Below, piece by piece: positions 35,296 through 43,570 of a stretch of DNA of 64,000 nt (within the stretch, counting starts at the first letter, position 1; the number at the start of each line of letters is the position of its first letter). The position numbers and the translations under genes were made by a program. This DNA is from Gammaproteobacteria bacterium (GTDB taxonomy: Bacteria > Pseudomonadota > Gammaproteobacteria > UBA6429 > Thiohalophilaceae). The notes below the pieces were generated by a model that worked only from the letters and a program-made list of their open reading frames with translations, ran no database searches and was not told the DNA's origin. The stretch lies in NCBI GenBank assembly GCA_029880855.1, contig JAOUNS010000005.1, positions 81,130 through 145,129 on the forward strand. The letters are read 5' to 3'.

Positions 35296-35508
35296 TCAGG
35301 TCTTGCGCAGGGTGGTGAAATCGGCAAATGTATAAAATACGCAGTACCCTGTCACACCGGCAAAGAGATTAATCCCGCCGAACATCACCAGCATTGCCTT
35401 CAGCATAAAACTACTGAGCATGTCGGGGGTGAAAACGATCATATACACCGCCCCGGTTGCCAGTATCAGACGCACAATACGATCCAGTAAACACATGTTG
35501 TTTTTCAT
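35296..35508 (-). CDS. DUF2892-type small inner-membrane protein
   Basis: A 70-residue protein with two membrane helices, beginning CLLDRIVRLILATGAVYMI and ending GVTGYCVFYTFADF. This is the DUF2892 (YgaP-like) pattern, often fused to or near rhodanese proteins. It lies 11 bases upstream of the hybrid kinase start, so it is probably translated from the same message and may be part of the kinase's membrane input. The function is unknown. Confidence 0.75.
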   Translation of the reverse strand: MKNNMCLLDRIVRLILATGAVYMIVFTPDMLSSFMLKAMLVMFGGINLFAGVTGYCVFYTFADFTTLRKT

Positions 35509-35754
35509 GCTCCCTCCAATAAAGAAGCGCTTGAGGTATGAAGCGTAATACCCGAACCTTCTATTTCGGCCTGAACAGGCGGAGTTTTAGCACTGAATAG
35601 TAGAAAGCGGGCAAGTCGTGGACCTGCCTTGCATCACAAAAATTCTATTTTTACTTTAATATCAATAAGATAAAAACGTCCTGCAAATAACTTCAGACAC
35701 TCCGTCTCAATTGGCGCATGCTTTTTGCAGCATGCCTGACTGTTGTTCCCCTCA

Positions 35755-37263
35755 TTAATCCCGGAATGTGGCAAAACCATCATCCGTGCCCTGTTTTGAG
35801 GCACGGTGTTTACGGTACAGGAAAGCGGGCCGATGCTGTGCCGGATTGCGCCACCACTGATAAATTCTGGTATACAGATCCTGATCCACTTCCGGGGTAA
35901 TCGCCTGACGAAACCGAAACCAGCAGTCCTCCCGGATCAAGAAGTAATCGGCGTGGCCGGTGGTTTTGATCCGGTCGCTTTGCCAGCTGCACTCTTTCGG
36001 CAGGTAATAACCCAACTCATCCGCCGTGATACGATAGCTCAGCCGCCAGATACGGGTCTTGTCCCAGTGCTCTTCCGGCTCATAGTGAAAAGACTCTTTA
36101 TGGGTTTTGAATTTGTAATAAAAATTCAGGCCGCGATGAGCAATCAGCATGGGGATATCATATGTGCCAATCTGTTTGGTCACTGTATCGTAGGCCCGGT
36201 TGTCCGGATCGAGATGGGCGGGGTGGCTGTAATCCGTGCGCAATGGCACAGCAACCATCAGCGCTGCAAACAGCAAGCCATAACCCTGCCATGGTTTGAG
36301 TTTGTTATCGAACTGCGGTGTCGGCAACACATAGACCATGGCCAGGATAAACAACAACGGCAATAGGATGGCATAACGCTCACCGACACCGAATACTTCC
36401 AGACTGGAAAAGGGCACAAAGCCGGGCAGGATCAGGGCAATCACCACCGCGATGCTCCAATCCAATCCATCTTGTCGGATACGCCAAACCATCACCCACA
36501 CCAGCGCGAGCAACAACAGCACCAGTTCCAGCTTGATCACCAGGGGCAGGGCATCGCGTCCCAGCAGGGTCACGATCCCTGGTGACAGGTCAGCCAAGCC
36601 TCCAAGTCGATCCAGATCCAGCAGACCCAACCGATCTGACAAACGCGTATAGAGCAAACCGGCGGCAAGGAACGCGACCAGTAACAGTCCCAATCCTTGT
36701 TTGGAAAAGATGAGCCGGTGGTAATTTTGTAATAACAGGATGGCGACAAGCAAACCGGCAATGGGCAGTGCGGCCTTGTGCAGCACCACAGCAAGAAACA
36801 GGGGGATCACGGCGTACAGATTGCGCGGTGCCGGCAATTGCATGAGGAACAGGGCAGGCGGCAAACAGAGCAAAAAGAGAAACAGCTTGGGAAACTCAAT
36901 CGCCACGAACAAAACAGACGGTGATAACAACAACCAGACAGTCACCACTGTCATGGGCAACACACCACGTTGTTTGGCAAACAGCAGGGTCAACAATGCC
37001 AACATAGCCTGCGCAAAGGTGATCCAGACATGCAGGGCCGTCCCTGTGCGCAGCCCTGTCTTTTGCAAGCTGCCGACCAGACGATGAATGATGGAACTGT
37101 CCGGTATCTTCACCTCACCGGTGGTGGCCCAGTAATCGGCCTGCAGAGCATAATAATAGGCGTCGGGGCCTTTGAGGAATTCCCCTTTATTGAGTTGCAG
37201 GAAGAGTGTGAGACTGAAAAGCAGGCTTGCGATCAGGCAAGCCTGCGTCATCTTTTGTATCAT
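35755..37263 (-). CDS. Multi-pass membrane protein, possible GT-C glycosyltransferase
   Basis: The protein of about 502 residues has roughly ten membrane helices over its first 350 residues, and a periplasmic soluble C-terminal part with many aromatic and charged residues. Near the N-terminus the first loop has GPDAYYYALQADYW, like the acidic first-loop motif of GT-C glycosyltransferases that use polyprenyl-linked sugars. No close family is named. The ATG at 37263 is 8 bases after the upstream gene's stop. It is the last gene of the VanX/VanW operon, so it may act on surface glycans. Confidence 0.6.
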   Translation of the reverse strand: MIQKMTQACLIASLLFSLTLFLQLNKGEFLKGPDAYYYALQADYWATTGEVKIPDSSIIHRLVGSLQKTGLRTGTALHVWITFAQAMLALLTLLFAKQRGVLPMTVVTVWLLLSPSVLFVAIEFPKLFLFLLCLPPALFLMQLPAPRNLYAVIPLFLAVVLHKAALPIAGLLVAILLLQNYHRLIFSKQGLGLLLVAFLAAGLLYTRLSDRLGLLDLDRLGGLADLSPGIVTLLGRDALPLVIKLELVLLLLALVWVMVWRIRQDGLDWSIAVVIALILPGFVPFSSLEVFGVGERYAILLPLLFILAMVYVLPTPQFDNKLKPWQGYGLLFAALMVAVPLRTDYSHPAHLDPDNRAYDTVTKQIGTYDIPMLIAHRGLNFYYKFKTHKESFHYEPEEHWDKTRIWRLSYRITADELGYYLPKECSWQSDRIKTTGHADYFLIREDCWFRFRQAITPEVDQDLYTRIYQWWRNPAQHRPAFLYRKHRASKQGTDDGFATFRD

Positions 37264-37271
37264 CGACGCGT

Positions 37272-38906
37272 TTAACAACCCAGCGCACACATCTCGACGT
37301 TGGCCACCGGCAGCACCACATCAGTCAGGACCGATGATTTGATATAATAAGGATTGGCTTTCTGCAGTAATTCAGCCAAGGCTGACAGCAGTTCCTGTCT
37401 GGATTCGCCCATTAATGGCATACTGTTGGTAATACCATACATCCAGTTGTTTTTGCCCTGTTTCCAGCCCCGGCTCTTGATGAGATATTCATGCAGGCTG
37501 TCTTTTTCCTTGTTTGATAATTCGTTATAACGCCGTATATCCAGATAACTTTGAAAGATGGATGGTCTGGTTACAGCCTTTTCCTCTTCGTCCCGCAAGT
37601 AATCCGAGTTCTTCAATTCCGAGGTATATCGCTTGCCGAAAATCCGAATACGTCCGCTCTCCAGCGCCCAGTTCCCTTCCAGAATATTGGCGGAAACACT
37701 GCCATCATTGCTTTGCCCATAGGCGAAATCCTGATAGATCACGAAGGAGCCGTTGCTGCGCAAACGTATCCGCCGGTTAAAACACTTGCTCGAACATTCA
37801 TTTTTCTCAACATTAATCTCTTGTAAAAAACTGCTCCAGGCACGATCCGTAAAATCCTTGAGGCTGGAAGGTAACTCGACTGCAGTTCGTTGCATATCGG
37901 GTTGAATAATTCTGCGTCGATCATCCAACAGGCGCAATTCGGAGATCAGCACATCCTTGTATTTTGTACCGGAGTAAATACCCGTGATGGTAAATTTCAG
38001 TTTGTTAACATTCTTAAATTCCTTCAGCATGGGGAGATGCTGCATACCCTCCACATCCACCACACCGATTTTCTCCTTGTTCCCTTTATCATCCTCCATC
38101 ATCATTACTTTTACCCGGCCATTTTTTTTGTAGTGTTCAACGGAACGCTGATAACCGTTCCACACCAATAGTCCGGAGATATTTGTCGGTTGATCAAAAT
38201 TGATTTCAAACGATTCACCCACCCCGTCATTCTTCTTGCCGTTGGTGGACCAGGCAAAGTCATAGCGGGAATCAAACAGATTGGCCGGCTGATAGGCGGT
38301 GGTCGGTTCCAGGATAGAAGTCGCGGTTATCTTTGCCGTGGTAATAATTGGTAATACCGGCATTACCCTTACCGATGGTGTCTTGGGCGGATTCCTGCCG
38401 GGATTGGTATATAATTTTATGGCGGTAATAACGGGTTTTTCCCTGACGGTTTGATAACCCTTGTCTATTTTTATAAATATTGAGCGGGTAGCGGTGTTTA
38501 ATGAAAACTGCGGGTCTTCTATTTGACCAGTCGTGATATAGGTTTCATATTTCTCATTAATATCTCGAGAGCTTCTTATGTGATATGTGCCTCCACCCGG
38601 CGGGGTGGTTTTTCCATTCAGATATAACTGAAAATAATAATCCTGCCTTCTACCGGATTTTTTTACGATAATTTCAATCATGTGCAAATCGATCGCTGTA
38701 TCGAACTGGAAGTACAACCCCTCATCCACCCCCTCATCCTTTGAACCGGGACTCCACTCGCCCTTGCAGTTGTCATCCAGCAGGCAGGTGACATCGGCTG
38801 AACCGGGGGCGCTGCTGGTGGCGCTGGCAGCCAGCAGTTTGACTTCTTCGGCGGTGACTGTACCGGCCAGGACGAACAGGCTCAGTCCAAAGAGGCAATA
38901 TTTCAT
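37272..38906 (-). CDS. Exported protein with discoidin/NADase-type glycan-binding-like domains
   Basis: The 544-residue protein has a signal peptide (FGLSLFVLAGTVTAEE) followed by two beta-sandwich repeats that look like discoidin (F5/8 type C) or NADase-type glycan-binding domains: residues 25-165 (CLLDDNCKGEWSPGS and similar) and about 195-335 (NLFDSRYDFAWSTNGKKNDGVG onward). The C-terminal 200 residues hold a beta-rich part with a signature like WALESGRIRIFGKRYTSEL and four Cys. A glycan-binding role is an inference from fold pattern. The ATG at 38906 overlaps the VanW stop (ATGA). Confidence 0.6.
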   Translation of the reverse strand: MKYCLFGLSLFVLAGTVTAEEVKLLAASATSSAPGSADVTCLLDDNCKGEWSPGSKDEGVDEGLYFQFDTAIDLHMIEIIVKKSGRRQDYYFQLYLNGKTTPPGGGTYHIRSSRDINEKYETYITTGQIEDPQFSLNTATRSIFIKIDKGYQTVREKPVITAIKLYTNPGRNPPKTPSVRVMPVLPIITTAKITATSILEPTTAYQPANLFDSRYDFAWSTNGKKNDGVGESFEINFDQPTNISGLLVWNGYQRSVEHYKKNGRVKVMMMEDDKGNKEKIGVVDVEGMQHLPMLKEFKNVNKLKFTITGIYSGTKYKDVLISELRLLDDRRRIIQPDMQRTAVELPSSLKDFTDRAWSSFLQEINVEKNECSSKCFNRRIRLRSNGSFVIYQDFAYGQSNDGSVSANILEGNWALESGRIRIFGKRYTSELKNSDYLRDEEEKAVTRPSIFQSYLDIRRYNELSNKEKDSLHEYLIKSRGWKQGKNNWMYGITNSMPLMGESRQELLSALAELLQKANPYYIKSSVLTDVVLPVANVEMCALGC

Positions 38907-39697
38907 ATCTGCACCTCATCCAGACTGTATTGGCAACGACAATAATTATCAGAGATCAGTTTTTCCTCACGGGTCCCGCTTTGCCGGCTCTCCCGAAGCT
39001 GATAGATCCGGTTGCGTCGATAGAGTTGTCCATCCACAGTCTCAAAGCCATGGTCGCGTTCGATGACTGTATAGTGATGCTGCTGCGGTTCTGCCGCATA
39101 CAGTCCTCCGCACAAGCGGTTTTCATCCAGGGTGAATAACAACTGGTAGGTATTATCTGTCGTGTTGTGCAGACGCAGGTCCTTGTAGTTGTAGACTATG
39201 GTCGCACCGCCGGCAAAGGGTACCGTGCGATTGTCATCTGGAAAGATATCAAAACTGTGGCGATGGCGCTCGGTGACAGTCAGATCGCTGTGCAGGGCCA
39301 GCCAGTGGATCATATTGGCCAATTGGCACAGGCCGCCGCCGATCCCCTCCGCCGGTCTGCCCCGTTCGATCACCAGTCCCGGCAGATAACCCTTTTGCGC
39401 GGTCGGTCTGCCGGTTAAATGCCAAAAGGAAAATACACTGTCCGGTTCGATCAGGATGCCATTGATCTTTTCCAGCGCCAGCCGCAGATTGGTGATCTTG
39501 TTGACGAATAATTCGCGCCGCACGCCGGCAAAGTTGCGAAAGATCGGTGAATCGGTCTGGTTGATGGTCTGTGCCAGCGGCGTCAGCTGAAGGACATGGG
39601 CAAACTCACCGGCATGTACCAGATCCTGCATGGCACGCAGTGCCTTGCGACCATTATAGGAAAGAAAATAACGCAGCGGATGTGTAGGCCCGAACAT
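38903..39697 (-). CDS. VanW-family protein
   Basis: The 264-residue protein has the VanW domain signature: VFSFWHLTGRPTAQKGYLPG, then EGIGGGLCQLANMIHWLAL and a beta-rich end. VanW proteins are named after the vancomycin-resistance cluster but occur widely without it, with an unproven envelope role. No signal peptide or membrane anchor is clear, which differs from many members. The gene sits 21 bases after the VanX-like gene and overlaps the next gene by 4 bases, so the operon order is VanX, VanW, glycan-binding-like, GT-C-like. Confidence 0.85.
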   Translation of the reverse strand: MFGPTHPLRYFLSYNGRKALRAMQDLVHAGEFAHVLQLTPLAQTINQTDSPIFRNFAGVRRELFVNKITNLRLALEKINGILIEPDSVFSFWHLTGRPTAQKGYLPGLVIERGRPAEGIGGGLCQLANMIHWLALHSDLTVTERHRHSFDIFPDDNRTVPFAGGATIVYNYKDLRLHNTTDNTYQLLFTLDENRLCGGLYAAEPQQHHYTVIERDHGFETVDGQLYRRNRIYQLRESRQSGTREEKLISDNYCRCQYSLDEVQI

Positions 39698-39718
39698 AGC
39701 CGACTCCCTTGTTTATAG

Positions 39719-40489
39719 TTACTCAATCACGAAGTTGTGAAATGACTTTTTGCCGGTCTTGCCCTTGTAGGTGAAATGCCACCACTCTTTCTTATAGTTT
39801 TTAAACCCGGCCTTTTCCAGCACTTCTCGTAATAAAAGCCGGTTTTTCATCTGCGCATCCCCGACGCGCGGGTCTTCGGTGTTGGATAAAGTGTCAAAAC
39901 AGTCATAACCGCTGCCCATGTCCAGGCTGTTATCTCCATAGCGCAACGCATGGTCTGCCGTGCATGACTGTTGTGCCACAATATCCACCGCCGGTTGAGC
40001 CGCAACAGGCAGCGCTGTGATGGTGACATCGATGGAATCACCCCGGCTGTGACCGGAACGTTTGGCGATATAACCCAGTTTCACCAGATCGGCCTTGGCG
40101 ATATGGGGATAAAAGCTCCGTTGCATGGACTGTTCGGACACATCATTCGCCCATCGCATAAAGGCATCCACCGCCATCTGTGGGCGGTAACAGTCATACA
40201 ACTTCAGACTCAGGTTACGCTGCCGTAGTTGTAGTTGTACTCTGTGCAAGGCCTCAGCCGCTTCCCGCATCAGGTAACATTTATTAGCTGCATAACCCGG
40301 TACCGGCTTGCCGGTGAAGTTGAACGATCCGGCGTAGCGCATCTCGATAAATATAGTATTATCCAGCTCTGCCAATGAAACAAAACCGGCGGGGATATCA
40401 GCAGCAATCACCGGCTGTGATATTAATAAAAATAACAGCAAGGGCGGTATCTGCCGTGCAAAAGATAGTATCATGCTATGCGGTCTCAT
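39719..40489 (-). CDS. D-Ala-D-Ala dipeptidase (VanX/DdpX family)
   Basis: A 256-residue exported zinc peptidase with a signal peptide (cleavage near IAA-D). The metal site is complete: His147 and Asp154 in SGHSRGDSID, Glu235 and His238 in EWWHFTY. Arg102 (CYRPQ) stabilises the transition state. VanX-type enzymes cut D-Ala-D-Ala. In Gram-negative bacteria DdpX-type enzymes recycle the dipeptide from peptidoglycan. As the first gene of the operon it likely sets its theme of cell-wall metabolism. This does not by itself mean glycopeptide resistance. Confidence 0.88.
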   Translation of the reverse strand: MRPHSMILSFARQIPPLLLFLLISQPVIAADIPAGFVSLAELDNTIFIEMRYAGSFNFTGKPVPGYAANKCYLMREAAEALHRVQLQLRQRNLSLKLYDCYRPQMAVDAFMRWANDVSEQSMQRSFYPHIAKADLVKLGYIAKRSGHSRGDSIDVTITALPVAAQPAVDIVAQQSCTADHALRYGDNSLDMGSGYDCFDTLSNTEDPRVGDAQMKNRLLLREVLEKAGFKNYKKEWWHFTYKGKTGKKSFHNFVIE

Positions 40490-40626
40490 CCGGGTTCACG
40501 CGGCAAGGAACAAACCCTGACTATTGCATATGCAACAGCATTGTCAAGTATACCGGTCAGTGTTGAACAGATAACAACCAAACTACAGACTAAATAGCGT
40601 TCTTTCTACTACATCAAAAAAACAAC

Positions 40627-41247
40627 ATGGACAATTCATTACGTATCGCCGCCTGGAAGACCTTTGCCTACTGGTCCGTCTGGGTCGGGATAGCTTTTTT
40701 CGCTGTCTACCCCACCTGCAACTGGCTGGGCGCACAGCGCAGCGTCACCCATGCACTCTACTTTGAAGCAGAACTGGCCTTGCCCTTCGTGCCGGTTTTT
40801 TTCTGGGGCTATGTCTCCATGTATGTGTTGTTTTTCACACCGCCGTTTTTTCTGTCCAGCGCACAACTCACGCGACTGGGCAAGACAGTGATCAGCGCCA
40901 CCCTGCTGTCGGGCTTGATCTATATCCTCATCCCGACCCAACTGGGCTATGCACGTATTGTCCCTGCCGATCCGTTTTATGCCGGGCTCTATGCAGGCAT
41001 GTTTGATCTCGATCTGCCGCATAATATGGTGCCGTCACTGCATGTGGTGTACAGCACGATTATCATTCTCGCCATACTGGAAAACATGCACACATGGTAT
41101 GGCAAAGCATTTTTTTGGGGCTGGTTAATCCTGCTCTGTCTATCTACACTATTAGTACACCAGCATCATTTGCTTGACGTCGCCAGTGGAATCCTTGTCG
41201 CGGTTCTCATACGAAAATACTATGGAATAGGGGAGAGTCATGTTTAA
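40627..41247 (+). CDS. PAP2-family membrane phosphatase/phosphotransferase
   Basis: A 206-residue integral membrane protein with about five helices. The PAP2 motif pieces are visible: PHNMVPSLHVVYS (motif C2, His) and HQHHLLDVASG (motif C3, His-x3-Asp). The first motif is degenerate. It matches the PAP2 group related to inositol phosphotransferases (Aur1-like) more than to simple lipid phosphatases. Substrates could be lipid or isoprenyl phosphates. The next gene overlaps it by 8 bases, so they are translationally coupled. Confidence 0.8.
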   Translation: MDNSLRIAAWKTFAYWSVWVGIAFFAVYPTCNWLGAQRSVTHALYFEAELALPFVPVFFWGYVSMYVLFFTPPFFLSSAQLTRLGKTVISATLLSGLIYILIPTQLGYARIVPADPFYAGLYAGMFDLDLPHNMVPSLHVVYSTIIILAILENMHTWYGKAFFWGWLILLCLSTLLVHQHHLLDVASGILVAVLIRKYYGIGESHV

Positions 41248-41830
41248 AAAAATAATATTAGTGATGTTTTTATGCACGGGTTTGGCAGGTTATGTCTCGG
41301 CAGAAGAGGATCATGCCATCCATGAAGAACTGCGAGCGCTGTTGCAGGGCATACAAAAGGCGGTGAACGAGGAACGCTATGGCGATCTGGCGCCCTATTT
41401 CCATGCCAACATGCGTGTCACCACCATCAATCAGGAGGTCATCGCCAAACCCGAAGAGATCAAGGATTACTTCAATCGCTGGTTCGGTCCGGGCGGTTTC
41501 CTGAAGAAAGTGGAGATGAAACTGACCGCCGACGCGGTCACTGAACTGTATGCCAACAAGACCATGGGCATCGTGCGCGGCAAGGGTGCCGAGGATTATA
41601 TCCTGTCCGACAAACGCAAATACGCCATGCAAACCCGCTGGACCGCCACGGTGATCAAGGACAGCGATGGCAAGTGGCGCATTCTCTCCCTGCATATCGG
41701 CACCAACTTCCTGGATAATCCCATCCTGGCCGAGGCCGGTTCAGTGGCAAAATATTTCGGGCTTGGCGGCTTGCTGGTCGGACTGGTGTTGATGTTTATC
41801 ATCGGCAAGGTACGCGGTAAAAAAGGCTGA
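41240..41830 (+). CDS. SnoaL/NTF2-like protein with signal peptide and C-terminal membrane helix
   Basis: The 196-residue protein has a signal peptide (IILVMFLCTGLAGYVSA) and a compact NTF2/SnoaL-like domain (about 25-155: IQKAVNEERYGDLAPYFHAN, EEIKDYFNRWFG, MQTRWTATVIKDSDGKWRILSLHIGTNF). A single C-terminal helix (FGLGGLLVGLVLMFIIGKV) and a basic tail follow. It is likely a periplasmic domain tethered to the inner membrane. The function is not known. It overlaps the end of the PAP2 gene by 8 bases. Confidence 0.75.
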   Translation: MFKKIILVMFLCTGLAGYVSAEEDHAIHEELRALLQGIQKAVNEERYGDLAPYFHANMRVTTINQEVIAKPEEIKDYFNRWFGPGGFLKKVEMKLTADAVTELYANKTMGIVRGKGAEDYILSDKRKYAMQTRWTATVIKDSDGKWRILSLHIGTNFLDNPILAEAGSVAKYFGLGGLLVGLVLMFIIGKVRGKKG

Positions 41831-41831
41831 C

Positions 41832-41974
41832 TAGAAGCGGTCTCAAAATGTCGCGAGCGCAGGTGATGCAAGGTAAATTGAACGAAAAAGCGGAGTTTAC
41901 ACGGAGTAAATGAGCATTTTGAGTTCAATTTTAACGCCGCAGGACCAAGCGCAGTAATTTTGAGACCGCTTCTA
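41832..41974. repeat. MITE-like element with 18-bp terminal inverted repeats
   Basis: The 143-bp element begins TAGAAGCGGTCTCAAAAT and ends with its exact reverse complement. Inside is a second inverted pair (AAATTGAAC and GTTCAATTT) around a GTTTAC/GTAAAT core, so the whole can fold into one long hairpin. It has no ORF. It is a non-autonomous transposon-like or REP-like element between convergent genes, and probably acts as a two-way terminator. I saw no other copy in this window. Confidence 0.75.
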
Positions 41975-41975
41975 A

Positions 41976-42902
41976 TTACAGCGCCGCCTTGCTGCCCATG
42001 GGCGGTGCGGGTGTCACCCCTTTGCGCCAGAGTCGAAAATAGATCTGCCAGTAGCCGGGGCGTTGTTCATCCGCTTGCACCAGTTGCGGCAGATACAACC
42101 AGGGCACATCAGGCTGTTGGTGATGTGCCCGGTGTAAATGGTAATTCAGCGCCAGCAGTCGCGCCGGTGCAGAGACCCGCAGATTCCACGCCCCGTTCTT
42201 CACATCCCGTTCGCTCCAGGCGTGATCCACATACTGCAAAGCCGACCAGTGCAGGGCAAACAGGCCATGGCATAGCAACCAGCCTTGCCAGCTCAGGTCC
42301 AGCAGCAACCAGATCATGACCTGGTAAGTCAGTGCTGACACACACTCCAGCCAGATGCGCCATATACCCTGACTGCTGATCTCCCGCACATAGGGTTCAA
42401 AGCCGAGACGGCGAGCCGGTCCCTCGATAAATGTTCTTGAGGTATACAACCACGGCGTCAGTATGTAGATCAGATTACTCAACGGAATGCAAAACCAATA
42501 GAGACCCAACAGATTGCCTGCATAGAGCTGAAAATTGCGCAAGGCCTTCGACTGGTGCGGCAAATAATAATCATACAGGTCTTCATCGGTACGATTGCGT
42601 CGATGATGCCCCAGATGGGCGGCGCGTTGCATACGAAACGAGGTCGGGAATGCGGCCGCGCAGATCATACCGAACAGATCATTGCGCCCGGGGTTGGGAG
42701 AGAAAATCCCGTGTACCGCTTCATGTAACAAGGAAAAAATTGTGTTATGCACATGGGCGAAAAGCAGGCCGGCAAGCAGCCCCCAACCGACAGAAAAATG
42801 GGAAGCGGTCCAGAGCAATAACCACGACACAACCAGTGCGGCAAACAGGATCGCGATATTGAGCCGTTCCGGGATCGGCCGGGAGTTGGTTTGCATGTTC
42901 AT
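41976..42902 (-). CDS. Fatty acid desaturase-like membrane enzyme (last gene of the nine-gene cluster)
   Basis: A protein of about 308 residues with four or more membrane helices and the three histidine boxes of membrane di-iron desaturases/hydroxylases: HEAVH (60-64), HLGHH (96-100) and HLHRAHH (255-261). It should insert a double bond or hydroxyl into an acyl chain or carotenoid-like substrate. The start is the ATG at 42902, which overlaps the upstream stop (ATGA). The extension upstream to 43115 is the neighbour's frame. As the final gene of the cluster it is probably a tailoring enzyme. Confidence 0.85.
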   Translation of the reverse strand: MNMQTNSRPIPERLNIAILFAALVVSWLLLWTASHFSVGWGLLAGLLFAHVHNTIFSLLHEAVHGIFSPNPGRNDLFGMICAAAFPTSFRMQRAAHLGHHRRNRTDEDLYDYYLPHQSKALRNFQLYAGNLLGLYWFCIPLSNLIYILTPWLYTSRTFIEGPARRLGFEPYVREISSQGIWRIWLECVSALTYQVMIWLLLDLSWQGWLLCHGLFALHWSALQYVDHAWSERDVKNGAWNLRVSAPARLLALNYHLHRAHHQQPDVPWLYLPQLVQADEQRPGYWQIYFRLWRKGVTPAPPMGSKAAL

Positions 42903-43570
42903 TCCGCCTGCCTCGCAACAGGACGACAGCCGGAGTGACCGTGCACCCGAAAGGATCGCTGCCGATAACCCAATACCGGCACGGCCATGCAGACCAACAA
43001 GGCTGAAATAAAATAAACAACAAACCAGCCGGTGGTAAATTGATGCTGTTGTGTCAACCACTCGGCCAGCGCGATCGCAGCACCATAGGCTGCGCCGAAA
43101 CCGGCAAAGAACCACGGCGCATAGTCCATGGTGATCGCTTCCGACCCCTGACCGTCTGCCCAGGGCTGGTTATAAACCTTCAGCATACCGCTGCGGATCG
43201 CCTTGATGTCATAGATCACATTCCAGAAGCCCAGCACGGCAGCAACGATAAAGGCGAAACGTAAAATATCTGCGATGGATTGTGCCGCAGTGGTATGACA
43301 CAACCAAACCAGTGTGGCCGTGGCGCTGCCGAATACAAAACCATGTTGTGGACGAAAGCGGCCCAGCCGAAAACGGGTATCAAACTCCCAGACCTTCAGG
43401 ACATTGGTGCCCACTGCCGGGACGATATAGGCATACAGGATGGGCAACAACCAGGCAAGCAGCACCAGTTGCAGATCACCTTGATAGGTGCGCCACCACA
43501 GCCAGAACGACAGGGGAGCAAGGATGAGTGGAGCAAGGTATTGATACCAGTTGAGGAAAACCCGGCTCAT
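42899..43570 (-). CDS. Multi-pass membrane protein of unknown function in the nine-gene cluster
   Basis: The protein of about 223 residues has around six membrane helices and short loops (LLAWLLPILYAYIVPAVGTN; VLGFWNVIYDIKAIRSG). I recognise no prenyltransferase or acyltransferase motif and no family. The ATG at 43570 overlaps the radical SAM stop (ATGA), and the next gene overlaps in the same way, so it is translated with its neighbours. It could be a lipid-modifying enzyme, a transporter or a scaffold. Confidence 0.65.
   Translation of the reverse strand: MSRVFLNWYQYLAPLILAPLSFWLWWRTYQGDLQLVLLAWLLPILYAYIVPAVGTNVLKVWEFDTRFRLGRFRPQHGFVFGSATATLVWLCHTTAAQSIADILRFAFIVAAVLGFWNVIYDIKAIRSGMLKVYNQPWADGQGSEAITMDYAPWFFAGFGAAYGAAIALAEWLTQQHQFTTGWFVVYFISALLVCMAVPVLGYRQRSFRVHGHSGCRPVARQAE

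Noticed and set aside
39719..40489. Vancomycin-type glycopeptide resistance
   Set aside because: VanX and VanW homologues occur without VanH, VanA and the VanRS system, so resistance is not supported.
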